Of a DNA stretch of 64,000 bases, positions 11,881 to 22,260 are shown piece after piece. The notes under the pieces were generated by a model. That model saw only the letters and a program-made list of their open reading frames with translations. It was not told the DNA's origin and ran no database searches. The DNA comes from Ottelia alismoides (lineage: Eukaryota; Streptophyta; Magnoliopsida; Alismatales; Hydrocharitaceae): NCBI GenBank assembly GCA_037367405.1, contig JAZKJV010010750.1:186001-250000 (forward strand), written 5' to 3'. The first letter of the stretch is position 1. Every line of letters starts with the position of its first letter. The position numbers and the translations under genes were made by a program.

Positions 11881-12359
11881 CGTTCCATCCCCAGAACGGT
11901 ATCCACCAAATTCGAGCGAATGACAACGCTCGAGGACATTATGATGCTCCTATTGAGGTATACACCTTCGCCAATTACAATCCGCTCCTTCCCTGAATAA
12001 GAGTGGGTCTTCCCATTTGTAGAAAAAAATATTGGACAGGAACTTTTACTTCTTGATTTTCATCCAACCATGTGGGACTACACCATTGATGAGGCAGTTC
12101 ACAATGTCGGCATACAGTTGGAGTTAATCCACGGCAAGAATCGACTCGTTAGGAAAGGTGTTTTTGATGGGTTCACTGCTCAGTGAAGGCTTCTGCTGCT
12201 CAATTCTGGATTGGTGATCTGATACCATGTTCTGAACCCCATGCTTGTCCTTGATTTCCAAGTCAAACTCCAAGAGGAGAAGGATCCATATGATCAGTCT
12301 AGGCTTGGCATCCTTCTTATGCTATAAGTATCGGATAGCAGAGTTGTTAGTGTAGATGG

Positions 12360-12630
12360 TTACTTTTGATCTAAGTAGATAGGATTTGACTTTCTCAAGG
12401 ACGTGTACCAGAGTAGCAATTCATTCTCTGTGATAGTGTAATTTCTCTGAGCTTCGTCTAATGTTTTGTTGGCATAGTGAATGTCATTGGGTTCCTTGTC
12501 TTTCCATTGTCCTAAAACATACCCCACCGCGAAGTCCGATGCATATGTCATTATCTCAAAGGGAAGAGACCAATCTGGTGGTTGTAGGACCATTTCTCAT
12601 TATCTCAAAGCTTGAGTGATGAGCTCCTTC
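12360..12630 (-). pseudogene. Gypsy RNase H domain, broken
   Basis: Frame at 12593-12360 reads PDWSLPFEIM, YASDFAVGYVLGQ, NKTLDEAQRNYTITENELL. These match the RNase H domain that follows RT in Ty3/gypsy pol and degrades RNA in RNA-DNA hybrids. The catalytic Asp in ASDFAVG and Glu in TENELL remain. The frame is cut at 12360 and continuity to the integrase is lost. Confidence 0.85.
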
Positions 12631-12929
12631 AGTTGATTAAATGAATGGAGAGTTTGCTAATCAACATTGAACTCAGTCTCCATGCACAACAATTCTGTTA
12701 GAGGTCGAGCAATGCGGTTGAAGTCACGAATGAATTTCTTGTAGAATCCCATATGCCCATGGAATAACCTCATGTTTCTGACTCTCTAAGGTGGCTCTAA
12801 ATTGGAAATCGCATCCACCTTTATCGGGTTGACTTCCATGCCATGTTTGGAAACGACGTGACCCAACAAAATCACTTTAGTGATCATAAAGTGGCTTTTT
12901 TTCCAAGATAGCACAAGATTGACTTTATG

Positions 12930-13830
12930 ACATTTCTAAAGTACTATGTCCAGGTCCTCAAGTCTGCAATCGAAAATTTCACCATCGACGGAGAAGGTGT
13001 CCATAAACACCTCGAGAAAACTGCCTACTATCTTAGTGAAAATGGTAAGCATACATCTTTGGAATGTAGCAGGTGTATTGCATAAACCAAAGTGCATTCT
13101 CCTGAAAGCATAGGTGTCGAATGGGCGAGTGAAGGAAGTCTTATCTTGGTCTTTAGGGGAGATTGCCACTTGGTTGTACCCAGAGTACCCATCCAGAAAG
13201 TAGAAGAACTCATTGTCGGCTAGTCTTTGCCAAATTTGATCAATGAGTGTAAAGGGGAAGTTGTCCTTCTTCGTTGTTGCATTTAGACAGCAGTAGTCGA
13301 CACATACGAATCAGGAAATTGGTACTCGAGTAGAAATCCCCTCTCCTATTTCATTGGTAACCTCGGTGAGCCCAGATTTCTTCGGTACTACATGCAGAGG
13401 GCTTATCCATTACGAGTTGGATATGGGATAAATGAAGCATGCATCACACCATTTCCTGATTTCTTTCATGACTATGTCCCACAGATTTGGGTTCAGCCCT
13501 CTTAGGAATTCTCTGAATGGCTTGGCATATTATTCCATATAAATATGGTGGGAGAACAGAACAGGATTTATCCCTCGGAGATCAAAGACTTGTCAAAACA
13601 AATGCCTTGCATTTTTTCTCTAGAATCGCGAGAAGTCGAGATTCTTGATCTTGGGTCAGCCTGCTATTGATAATGACTAGATACATGTTCTCTGGACCTG
13701 TAAGGAAAGCAAACTTAAGGCCTCCAAAAAGTTGCTTTAATTCTAGTTCTAATATGGCCTTGTTCCTGGTCACTTTAGAAACTGTCCTGGTAGGTGAATG
13801 GTCTTCCATGACTTTATAGGTGTTTCTCAC
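12930..13830 (-). pseudogene. Gypsy reverse transcriptase, broken
   Basis: Starts with the connector typical of Athila-like pol (LELKQLFGGLKFAFL, about 13740; LTQDQESRLLAILEKK, about 13650). Next come VVPKKSGLTEVTNEIG (about 13390), CVDYCCLNATTKKDNFPF (about 13290), GYSGYNQVAISPKDQ (about 13170), FRRMHFGLCNTPATFQRCM and VFMDTFSV (about 13005). The catalytic box normally reads Y/F-M-D-D; here the second Asp is Thr, so it would be inactive even without the frame breaks and stop (TGA near 13310). Confidence 0.88.
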
Positions 13831-14164
13831 CTCAGTAGCTTGTTGTTCTACTTACAATATGCCAAACATATCTGTAACAAATTCATTATGTTCAGGATGG
13901 AATGAATCATCTGATACAAAGTGAGGCATCAAAAAATTGGATTCTGTCTCCTAAATGCCATTGGAACAAGCATCGATTGTTCTTTCCCAGTCCTCCTCAG
14001 GAGGAGAGAAAATTTCAAGTGTTCAAGTGTCATTCAAAGAGGGTTCTGTATTTCTGATCTTGGCAATAAAGTCAGATTCTTCTTCAGGCGGTATGGCAAG
14101 ATTTTCATCAGATACGACTTTCGGCTAGCTAACCATGTCTATAATGACTTTGTTATTAGTTGAG

Positions 14165-14460
14165 CTGAACGTGATCTTCCTAGATCCATAATCAACCTCG
14201 TCCTCTATAGTGCGTAGGAACGACCGACCTAAAATAATAGGAGTCTGAAGAAAGGGTGCATGGGGAGTCCATATCAAGGACTACATAATCCACTGGGAAC
14301 TACGTGTCCTACACCTTTACGACGACGTCTTCTAGAGGACATCGGGGTTGCTTGATGGACCGATCTACGAACTGAAGGATCATTCACGTCTGCTTGAGAG
14401 GACCCAGATCGAATTCTTGCAATAATGGCGAGGATAGGAGGACTGTCAATAAAAGATCGC
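14165..14460 (-). pseudogene. Gypsy aspartic protease, C-terminal part
   Basis: Fragments across two frames: LQFVDRSIKQPRCPLEDVVVKV would continue into FPVDYVVLDMDSP and then TPIILGRSFLRT (about 14240-14205), followed by VDYGSRKITF. These are the flap and C-terminal parts of retropepsins that cut the Gag-Pol polyprotein. Two in-frame stops and one frameshift break it. The N-terminal active-site loop is not clearly visible before the join at 14592. Confidence 0.75.
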
Positions 14461-14591
14461 ACGAAGACTTGGTCAAAAATCTCGTATATGAACAAAGGTG
14501 CTCCTTTTCTTACTTCTTTTGTGGGAGATTGTTGATGGTTGCTACTATGACCATGGTAAGGATGTGCTTCTCAACTTGCTGGCATTTCTAA

Positions 14592-15967
14592 AAAATGAGC
14601 GACATGTGGCGGCTTCAGGAGCTAGCACGTGTCAGCCTACAAAAATCAAGAAGTAAATACAAACAAAAATCTGGAATAAATAGCAAAAGACATCTGATAA
14701 AAAAATTTCTTTACGAAAGTTGCTCGTCTCGATGAGATCGATAACTTTCATGAAGTGACCAAAACAAAAACCGGTCATTTGTGCAAAGTGATATTTTTGG
14801 GGTATCCCATGTAAATAGAATACCTTGATATTTGGGTTTTGTATTTTTTATGACTTTTAGACCAGATAAAAAACAGCAAAAAATAGGATAAAATCAAAGA
14901 TAAATATTTACACATTAATGTAATTTTTTTGGTTATTTAATAAGTAAGAAAATAAGAAATAAAATAAAACATTAAAATGACAATTTTTGTAGTGACTATT
15001 AGTGAAGACTCGGATTCAATTAGTTTCTTTGATTTCTAGCTCATTTTGGATTTGGATTTTTGCAAATTTTAATAAAACTTTTATCAAAGAAGATAAATGA
15101 AAATAAAATAAAATAAATATAGTCAATTATGCACATAAAATAATAGGTCAAAAACTGCTAAAATACAAAATGTACAAAATAGGCCCAAAACCCAACTTTC
15201 ACATATGAGCTCCGGTTCACTTGAACTTAGTCTTGTTTTGAGGATATTTGATGTACATTAATCAAAAGTGAGTAGGATCAATTCAGACATTGGATGAGGA
15301 AGATATCAAGGTTTTAGTCTGGAAATCCTAGAACATGGTTTGGGTTTTTGGTCCACTAATTTAGGTTAGTGTTTTTTTTTGTATTTTTTATTTATTATTT
15401 TCAGTGATATGTAAACAATAATGGTGGTTTCATGTCAATTGGTGTTAGCATGAATTAGTTAAAAATTGGGGAAGCTAGGCTATTTTACAGGTCATTTTGG
15501 CTGGGATTTTTCGCTTCTTATTTTGAGCAATAATAAATGATAAAATGTTTGACTGTACATTAGTTCAAAAGTGAGTAGGATCAATTCAGACACTGGTTGA
15601 GGAAGATATCAAGGTTTTAGTCTGGAAATCCTAGAACTGGGGTTTGGGTTTTTGGTCCACTTAATTAAGTTAGTGCTTTTTTTGTATTTCTTTATTATTG
15701 TCAGTTATATGTAAACAATGGAGGTGGTTTCAAGTCAATTGGAGTTAGCATGAATTAGTTAAAAATTGGGAAGGCTAGGATGATTCACAGGTCATTTTGG
15801 CTAGGAATTTTCGCTTCTTATTTTGTGCAATAATAAGTGATAAAATGCGATTCTTATCAAAACTTGCATGAATGCTAATTATGCAGAATAGATGAAGAAA
15901 TACCAATGATTTTTAAGGATTAGAGCTTAATTAATGACTTTTGGAGTGATGAAGCTGAGATTCATCA
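14592..15967 (-). mobile_element. 3' LTR of gypsy element B2, first part only
   Basis: Minus-strand LTR starting at 15967 (TGATGAATCTCAGC) after a polypurine tract. Positions 14592-15230 match 23573-24235, the other LTR of this element, in the same orientation. The GC-rich second half seen at 22261-23570 is missing here: at 14592 the sequence passes into protease sequence of element B. That junction is probably a deletion or recombination point. Confidence 0.75.
15250..15855. repeat. Tandem duplication in LTR B2
   Basis: Two head-to-tail units of about 303 bp (15250-15552, 15553-15855). Both carry AGTAGGATCAATTCAGACA, TAGTCTGGAAATCCTAGAAC and TTTGGCTRGGATTTTCGCTT-like blocks. They differ by scattered substitutions and small indels, so the duplication is not recent. 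Confidence 0.85.
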
Positions 15968-15980
15968 CCCCCCTATACTT
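15968..15980 (-). other. Polypurine tract of element B2
   Basis: Minus strand AAGTATAGGGGGG abutting the LTR start at 15967. This is the clearest form of the sequence that each hairpin cassette copies. Confidence 0.85.
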
Positions 15981-17040
15981 AAACCATGCTCATCCCTTAG
16001 CATCAAAAGAAATGCAATGAGGTGAAATGAGATTGGGTTCCATACCAAGACCATAAGAAGAAGGTGAAAATGAAACTAGACTTGACCTTTGGATTATTAG
16101 TGTGGCACAACATCTGTGAGACTTAGAATTTTAAAATCAACAACCTTCAAGATCTACACATCATTGTCACAGTTTCAGCTCAGAAGTCATTTTAGATCAA
16201 TCCTCCTCCCAAAGCATACCCCATGAACATTGAACAATCGACTCATGTTCGTGAAAGGTTTTAGCTCTTCCCATCCAAAATGTTGGACTACCATGAAATC
16301 CTCTTATCTAATAACTCGTCCTCGGGGAGTCAGGTATTTCCTTCTAAGGTCTATCGTGATGTGTTCACAATCGAATAGAGGGAGAAATTAGAAGAAGAAT
16401 AAAAGAACTGGAGGGTGATCAGTGTAGACACCTCTCCTTGTGTAGCTTGCTAGTTTAGCCAAGTCTCCACCAAGATATGCATGTTTTCTTGAAGTTTGGA
16501 CCCCTCTTTTTGGTCAAATATTTATTAGGTAGTGGGCTTTTTTGTATTCGGATTTTTGTAGCTCTGCTTGGATCTTGTTATGCCCCTACGGATATAGAAT
16601 CTTTTTTCCGTACATGTTTTGGGGTCTTAGAAAAAATTGTGCCCAGCCGTCCATCCCTTTTCTGAAGCCTTATTTCACCTGTAATCTGGTCTTTAGATGT
16701 CCACACTACTAGAAAAGAAACTCACACAGTCTTCCAACATCCCGTCTGAGGTGAGCTAAGTCCATAGTGTGAGAATACAAATTGATTCCCAATTCCAAAG
16801 TCGTACCCAGAATAAAGAGACCAGGTTAGACACTAAGTGTCAAACTCTGCACTTTGTCATGTAGAACTCAAAGAATTAAGTCAAGGACCTGAAGTTTCTA
16901 AAATCCTATTTCTCGGTGAAGTTCCTCTGAAATCTATCTGGATTAAGATCAAGTCTAGACCACTCTTGGTTTCTGCTCATAACTTGGTTCAGAACCCAAG
17001 TGCTTTTTACAGATGCAAATGAATGTAATGCTAAATGAAG
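15981..17040 (-). repeat. Conserved 3' tail module, copy 2
   Basis: Related to 8363-9470, for example the AACTCGTCCTCGGGGAG block near 16312. No convincing ORF; the plus-strand frame at 16477-16665 is incidental. AT-rich sequence at 17041-17250 separates it from the hairpin array. Confidence 0.6.
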
Positions 17041-17260
17041 TGCAGGTGTGTGAAATGCAAACAATATTTTTTTACTTTTGATTTTTTTATGCAAGGAATT
17101 TTTTTTGCAAAAAGAATAAGAAGCCACTTTTTTTCAAATATTTTTGGTTGGACACAGTCAGTTATTAGTACAAACATTTTTTGTTTTGTTTTTTTCACGT
17201 TAGCTACCCACCCCGTAAATACATATAGACGTATGTGAAATATATACACAATATATATAC

Positions 17261-17610
17261 ACACTCCTATACTTAGCCAGTGTTGTGTCCTCAGAGCCCA
17301 AGAAGTGTAAAGAAGACATATCTCGGCCTAAGCGTAAGAGAGTGAATAATAAAAAGAAAACGATAGATGCGGCCCGGCCCCTATACTTAGGCTTGAACAA
17401 TCTAATTATAAAAGAAGAGCGAAAATGAGGCAGACAAGATATGGGAGTGAGGAGAATATACAAATGAGCATCGGTTCCCCCTATACATAGGCTCTGGTCA
17501 ACCTAAGTATAGAAGAAGGGTAGAAATGAGACGATCGTGAGATGGGGAGAATGGTACGTACATATGGCATCGGTCCCCCCTTATACTTAGGCCTTGGCCT
17601 AAGTAGAGGA
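17261..17610 (-). repeat. Hairpin-polypurine cassette array, element B2
   Basis: Four cassettes: about 17261-17337 (CCTATACTTAGCC, with long arms containing TGTGTCCTC), 17371-17412 (CCCCTATACTTAGGC), 17474-17517 (CCCCCTATACATAGG then CCTAAGTATAG) and 17573-17609 (TATACTTAGGCC then GGCCTAAGTA, near perfect). On minus, each ends in a G-run as in the true polypurine tract. Confidence 0.75.
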
Positions 17611-17869
17611 AAAGGATATACAAGGAGACCAATGGGGTCGGGAGGGAGGATGGGTAGCTGATGATTGAGGTGGTTTTCGGCCGATCTTCTTGTGAGCCTG
17701 TGGTGGGGGTTGTAATGATAAGACGGATATGAAGCATATGATTCCCAACCATTGTCAGTGGTATCCTCAGAGAAATCATGCTGGACAGTAGATGAAGCGT
17801 ATGAGTCAGATGAATATAACCATCAACGGAGTTATGCTCATAGGAATAGTATTTGAAAGTGGAGGAACT

Positions 17870-18875
17870 CTAGATATTCTTGTTCTTTTGTTTCTTCAGT
17901 TGTTTTCTCAAAATTTGTTCCTTCTTGGGATCAAGCGATTCATCATCTGATGATGAATAATACTCTGAGGCACCAGTCTCAGTCACCTCATAAGAGATTA
18001 TTACAGTATTTCTAATGAAACCAGGAGAATCGACTTTGGATGAATAATAGTGAGGAACTGGAATCTTCCAATAGGAATCGAAGTTTGGATTCTTGTGAAG
18101 ATATGGTTGTAGGACTGCCGAACAGACCTCACTCATGTAGATTACCTTTTCAATACCTGATGAGGGATCATGAGACGATTCCTCTTCCGGAAGGTCGAAG
18201 GTGACTTTCTTTTTAGATGAAGGAGCAGTCATTTTGTTTCGTAAAGGTGTTGGTCCTAGGAGTGAGGTGTTGACACTTGAGTCATTGAAATTTTTCTCCT
18301 TGGTCAGTGCACGTCATGCGTATTCATCTTTGGTCTTTTTAATGTTGGTGCATTCTTGAGTTTGAATGATTTGGTCAAGGTAGTCAGAGAAGGTAGAGTC
18401 AGGCTGAGCCCATGCATATGTCTCATGATCATATAAGAAACATTTTTCTATGGTGAGCGCAGCGGGAAATGGAACAGTGGGGAGAGTACCTGCATATACA
18501 TTTTCAATTGACTTGATGTTGGTGCATTCTAGTGTCAAGTTGATTTGATCAATGTGATCAGAGGAGATCTCGACCGACTCGGGATGCGGCCATGCATAAG
18601 TCTCAGATCATAATCAGAGTCATTTCCCATGGTGAGAGAGGTGGGAAATGGAATAGTGGGGAGAGTCTCTAAACCAATAGTCTCATCAACAACCGCTATC
18701 TCTGGTGTAGAAACGGCGTAGGGTTCCTCTACTGCTTGATGGTAACGGCTATCGAGGGCTTCGTGGGTTGCCTCATAAAATCGTGGTTCCTCAAAGATTT
18801 GTTGAGATTGAAGTGCTCTCAATGCTGTAAAATAGATTTCCCGAGTCTCACACTCAATAATTGCCTTAGCCAATG
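17870..18875 (-). CDS. Post-protease acidic region of element B2 (broken)
   Basis: Lies where RT would follow the protease in an autonomous element, but shows no RT motif. Three frames (18873-18535, 18538-18314, 18232-17870) appear to be one former ORF split by small indels. The first part (IFEEPRFYEATHEALDS and on) is acidic. It runs into a unit of about 58 codons present twice (LPTIPFP..., LPTVPFP..., each with LECTNIK or QECTNIK). The last frame starts MTAPSSKKKVTFDLPEEE and includes SEYYSSSDDESLDP, then ends in a lysine-rich tail. I do not recognise any family. Element A has a different but also acidic region in this position. Confidence 0.5.
18339..18690 (-). repeat. Internal coding duplication, period about 174-179 bp
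   Basis: Two units align from GATGTTGGTGCATTCT (18515) and AATGTTGGTGCATTCT (18341) through the AGTGGGGAGAGT blocks (18476, 18655). A one-base indel in the upstream unit shifts its frame, so similarity is clearer in DNA than in protein. Confidence 0.75.
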
Positions 18876-19190
18876 CTAAGAATGGCTTTCCGTAAATGAT
18901 CGGTGACTGGGTGAATTCTCCTGGATTCTTAATATTAATGATCGTGAAATTTACTTTGAGCGGAGCACCTTAGAATGTAATGATGACAGAAATGGTTCCT
19001 CTCGACCGTTTTGTCGATCGATCATCCAGTTGAACGATTTCTCATATCTTCTTAATAGGTCTGAGTTTGAGCTCGTTGAATACAGAGGTCGAGAGGATAT
19101 TAATGGGTGAGTCATGATCAATTCGAGCATGGGTAAAAATTGTGTCTTTAATTCCACAATCAAATCCTTGTAACCGCTTCACTGTGCGGC
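18875..19190 (-). pseudogene. Retrotransposon aspartic protease, broken (B2)
   Basis: One frame with two stops reads IKDTIFTHARIDHDSPINIL (active-site region), ELKLRPIKKI, VQLDDRSTKRSRGTISVI (flap region), LKVNFTIINI and SPIIYGKPFLALAKAIIEC (conserved GxPFL near the C-terminus). This is the retropepsin plan. The active site, normally D-T/S-G-A, reads D-H-D-S, so it is unlikely to be active. It joins directly to the acidic region, so the protease was not followed by RT. Confidence 0.75.
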
Positions 19191-19409
19191 TCTTGGTTTT
19201 TCTCCTCAACACCAAGAGGTGGCCATTGACAAAATATGTCTTTCAGTCTTTGTTCTTATCCTACCCAACTTTTCATCATTAATTTTTTCATTACAAATCC
19301 TTTAAGGTCAAGGAAGTGTTCAGTGGCATGTATAAAGGGAAGTTCAAAAATCAGTCTCTTCTCCAGTGCTTCCTGTAAAGTAGGATCCAAATTCTTCAGA
19401 TCTTCTTCA

Positions 19410-20800
19410 GTTTAAAATTTTAAGTAATTTTTTGGATTTTTGATTTTTTGGGTGTTTTTTAATATTTCAATTTTTTTGGTATTTTCTATGTGGTGTGGTG
19501 ATGTGGTGTTTTTTGTAGATGAGCGGGGGCTTTGATGTGCTGAGTCAGAATCAGAGTCAGAGTTATTCATAGGGGAGTAATATGTAGAAGTGTCACGGTC
19601 AGAGTCATCCCTAGGTTGAACATAATCCATGGGTTTCTAAATATCCTCAAGTTTCTCAACATTAGATCCATTTATTTCATCCTTTACTTTCATGTCCGAG
19701 CATCCGTAAAATGAAATTAGTCATTTTTTGAAATTGTCCTCCATCAATTTATATCTCTTACATATCCTCGAAATGTCATCCTCTAAAGAATTTTTAGGAA
19801 TAGTTTGTGTGGTTTCTAGCTTTTGAATTTGAGATCCAGTCATTGCATCTTCTGTTTTCACGTATGACCTGGGAGAAGATCTTCTTGAAATATCTAATAT
19901 ATGATCTTTATCTTTTGAAAATTTCTCCTCAAAAATCATGGACGGATGCTGGTTGATGTGATGGCCATTATCGGTCTCGTACTCAACATTGTGTGATTCC
20001 AATATATATAGTTGGTTCGAGTATTAGTCCATTTCTTTGTTCATTTCTGAAGGTGGGATTGTCACGGTTAATCCAAGATGGAAGATTATCAGGTGCGTGC
20101 CAATCCTCTATATATGTTCGGACCTCCATCTTATTCCCAGTGGTCAAATCTAGCTGTGGATTTGTGAAGTATTGACATGTTCTAACAATATGACGAGGAG
20201 AGATTGAAGTGAGTTGGAGTTATTGTCTCGGTCGATCATTCATCTCAAAAGTGGTTTGATGTTCAAATGGTTCATGAGTTATGATGAGTAATGGGTCAAT
20301 CCAAGATGGTAGTTGCTCATTGGTGTTCAAAGGTGAGGAAGGTGGAAGACGTGAAGAAGTGTTAAATTAGATCATATGGTTAGAATCTCCCATGAATGAT
20401 TGATTGACATTTATAGAATATGAAGTATGGATTGTATGATCAGAATATAGAGGATTGACATATAAAGAAGTGGAGACCTCAGTCAATTGTTTGTTTGTAT
20501 GATCCTACTACAATGATTGTCATTCATGAAGTAGATCGGATTTGTAGAGAGGGTTGGATCTATTTGTGGGTGAGAGTCTCCTGTGGAATTTGGATGAGGT
20601 TTTGAAGCTTTGGGTTTAACTGATACGAATTCATTTTCATGGTATAGCTCTGATGGATACTCAGACAAATGCTCCATCATTTTTCAAAGAGCTGACATAA
20701 TGAATGACAATTTGGGTTTGTCCGAGATGAATTTATTTTTGTAATACAGATCCGAAGGGATAATTTTCAAAGGAGGTTTATCAGTTGACATCATGGATCT
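19410..20800 (-). pseudogene. Gag-like region of element B2, broken
   Basis: A series of minus-strand frames. It starts near 20791 (MMSTDKPPLKIIPSDLYYK), then has a stop, then 20680-20483 (MMEHLSEYPSELYHENEF...), 20002-19721 (MESHNVEYETDNGHH..., ending in a charged, possibly coiled segment) and 19630-19412 (MDYVQPRDDSDRDTSTYY..., acidic then lysine-rich). The first two share a repeated motif: PSDLYYKNKFISDKPK and PSELYHENEFVSVKPK. I see no capsid-type retrotransposon gag domain and no CCHC zinc knuckle. The position just before the protease is the only reason to call it gag. Confidence 0.45.
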
Positions 20801-22260
20801 GGATTAACGATGTTCAAGTGCTTAGGATATTCAACAGAAGAAACTTAACTATTTCAGATCAAGAAAGAAGAGTGATGGCACAAGTATGCAATTTTTTTTA
20901 TATTCGAAATCGGTTCACGCACACAAATACAAACACAAATCAAACCCCAGGTTCACCAACTCACACAATGAAGCCACAAAAGTTAGCAATTTATCTTTTC
21001 AATTTTAGTTGGTGATAAATTCAATAATGGAAAATAATTAGCAAGCTGTTAGGTGTCGGAAATTTCTTAAAGACTGGCCCGAATTCTTACGACTAGTTGC
21101 ACCCACTTTCAGCCAATATAGTTGTAAGTACGGACCGTAAAATGACTACCCGTGTTACTTAAGGATGGAGCCTTACACAATGTCCTTTAAACCGCCCACT
21201 ATGCTAAGGAAATCCGAACTGTTTACCCGCTACCCGTAGATCCTCACTGAGAAGTAGCTATTCATTTTTCATAGAATCAATAGTCAATATGAAGATCCGG
21301 ATTTGGGCTCTAGCCTTAAGTATCATCTCTCCCTCACTCAGACAAATAAATGAATCCAAGGTCGGGTTTGCTCTCCCACAAAAATTCTCAATTTTATGGG
21401 TTAATTAAAGTCTGTTGTATTTAGCAGTCCCAACTTTAATTACGCAATCACTGAAAATTAAGATAGCACAAATACGCATCTACCATCCAGTCCCAATTTC
21501 CTTTAAAATTATGTGACAAAATAGGAGGAACAAATTCGGGAAAAGCTAATGCACGTGTAAAAATGTTGTGTGATCAGATAGAAGACTTACAGTGATTCCT
21601 CACAATCTATATGTGGGATGCAATATAAGAACTGAAATATTATTCTAGATAAATGCAAGCCCATGAAAACCGCAACTAGCAGAAAGTTTTATTAGCCGGG
21701 AAGAATTGATTTGAATTTTTGACTAAGTTGAAAGAGCTAATGTGCGTCTAGATTAATATGCAGTGTGGTCCTAGGTTCTACGAGCACAAACAATCAAATT
21801 TAAAAGATCTAATGGCCGTATGTGCATGTCTATCCTAAGCGCCACTCAAGTCGGTCCCCACCCTCACCGGACAGTGAAACAGGCCATGACACACCACCGA
21901 AAAAGTTTGAGATCTTGTTACACATGCGAGAGTCTAAACGAACACTGCTAGAAATGAGCAATTAATTACAAAATTAAAATTACAAAAATAAATCCTAGAC
22001 TCTACGCTCTCTCATGACTCGACTTAATCTTAATTTTTAATGTGGCTTTTCAGAAGTCGGTGAAGATGCGTCGCATAGTCCGTAAATATGGCCTAATTTG
22101 CATTTCGCATCCAAAATTGCATTAAAAATACAAAAAAGACCGACACGAAAACCTTGCACGAACTTTGATAGATGAAATTCTATGTTGTTCCTTTGCCTCC
22201 TTCAGTTCGACCTTGGGACTTATCCAAGTAAAATAAATAAAAACCACACGATTGAAAAAT
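20800..22260 (-). other. Leader of element B2, no gene seen
   Basis: Untranslated-looking stretch between LTR and gag. It includes a run of moderately complex sequence (21000-22000) with no domain and no clear tRNA-complementary primer site. The only plus-strand ORF over 70 codons (20785-21015) has no recognisable features. Confidence 0.4.

Larger units (their letters stand above)
8351..14591 (-). mobile_element. Internal region of gypsy element B (pol-bearing, broken)
   Basis: Read on the minus strand: protease (14460-14165), RT (13830-12930), RNase H (12630-12360), integrase (11880-10860), hairpin array (10750-10340), AT-rich tract (10330-9470), conserved 3' tail (9470-8363), polypurine tract, LTR. 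This order (PR-RT-RH-INT) is Ty3/gypsy. Integrase and protease phrases match the Athila/Tat side of the family. Gag and the 5' LTR are absent: at 14592 the sequence switches to LTR of element B2, probably by deletion or recombination. Confidence 0.8.
15981..22260 (-). mobile_element. Internal region of element B2, gag-protease only
   Basis: Minus-strand order: leader (22260-20800), gag-like ORFs (20800-19410), protease (19190-18875), acidic region with an internal duplication (18875-17870), hairpin array (17610-17261), AT tract, 3' tail, polypurine tract. No RT, RNase H or integrase motif is found, and there is no spare coding length for them. B2 therefore looks non-autonomous. I did not find a tRNA primer site at the expected 5' end. 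Confidence 0.7.

Noticed and set aside
20800..22260. tRNA-Asp primer site for element B2
   Set aside because: I looked for the complement of GGCGCCGTTG across this stretch and did not find it. The 5' end of B2 remains unplaced.
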